Below are positions 23,900 through 24,026 of a stretch of DNA of 24,026 nucleotides, piece by piece. The translations under genes and the position numbers were made by a program. The notes beneath the pieces are model-generated. The model was not told the origin of the DNA. It saw only the letters and a list, made by a program, of their open reading frames with translations, and did no database searches. This DNA comes from an uncultured Prevotella sp. (GTDB lineage: Bacteria; Bacteroidota; Bacteroidia; Bacteroidales; Bacteroidaceae). Where the stretch lies: contig CAKQFW010000004.1 of NCBI GenBank assembly GCA_934230965.1, forward strand, positions 1 to 24,026. The letters are read 5' to 3'. How positions within the stretch are numbered: position 1 is the first letter of the stretch; each line of letters opens with the position of its first letter.

Positions 23900-24026
23900 C
23901 ATATTCATCTTACGATAAGTCTTTCACACAACAAATCGTTATCTGTATCAGTATTTATTTCAATAAACGAATTGTTCAAAAGACCTAACTTTAATCATTT
24001 CTTTATTTCACGAGAGCAATCAGTTC

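Larger units (their letters stand above)
23747..24026. other. Gene-free right end with repeats and a terminator
   Basis: About 280 bases holding the 21-bp-periodic array (23780-23869) and a terminator (23853-23899). On the minus strand the last 24 bases read E-L-I-A-L-V-K-stop (stop at 24003-24005). This could be the end of a gene entering from the right, which the terminator direction supports, but eight codons prove nothing. Confidence 0.45.

Overview
The window reads as chromosomal DNA of a Bacteroidales bacterium, most likely Prevotella or a close relative. Support comes from Sus-type starch genes (GH97 SusB, SusR, a SusE/SusF remnant), Bacteroidetes-restricted families (DUF4199, DUF6452, DUF6048), acidic surface-lipoprotein signals, and several promoters with the Bacteroidetes -33/-7 pattern TTTG-N19..20-TAnnTTTG. 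The genus is inferred from protein character only. I saw no rRNA, tRNA, insertion sequence or CRISPR array.

Layout. 1-3.85 kb: edge of a starch locus. A 3'-truncated susB (minus) diverges from a susR-like membrane regulator (plus), which converges on an SusE/SusF-like gene lacking its 5' end. 3.85-4.37 kb: AT-rich non-coding DNA with a degenerate ~17-bp repeat array. 8.87-4.37 kb (minus): a probable six-gene envelope operon, DUF4199 membrane protein - GT2 glycosyltransferase - DUF6452 lipoprotein - DUF6048 protein - ApbE flavin transferase - Crp/Fnr regulator, driven by a consensus promoter. 9.07-11.16 kb (minus): three lipoproteins of unknown function. One has an internally duplicated domain; the other two are tandem paralogues.

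11.17-12.15 kb: a gene-free kilobase that is the most structured non-coding DNA here. It holds four ArgR-box-like palindromes, an exactly 22-bp-periodic array of GAAACC-CTT-GGTTTC inverted repeats, and T-tracts phased every 10 bp. 12.15-17.35 kb (plus): a galactose operon of cytoplasmic mutarotase, FHS-type sugar symporter, galactokinase and a second, lipoprotein mutarotase. It has a consensus promoter, two intergenic hairpins and a strong terminator. No galT or galE is present, so the rest of the Leloir pathway must lie elsewhere.

17.5-22.3 kb (plus): a secreted GH25 muramidase, a zinc-ribbon/membrane/repeat protein in tandem with an ABC-F ATPase, and the tRNA methyltransferase TrmO. 23.75-22.25 kb (minus): a polytopic GT-C-like membrane protein overlapping the trmO 3' end, preceded by a 21-bp-periodic repeat array and a terminator for a gene lying to the right.

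No defence or mobile system is evident. The best candidates for undescribed biology are the repeat-rich 11.2-12.1 kb region, the DUF-containing envelope operon, and the zinc-ribbon/ABC-F pair.
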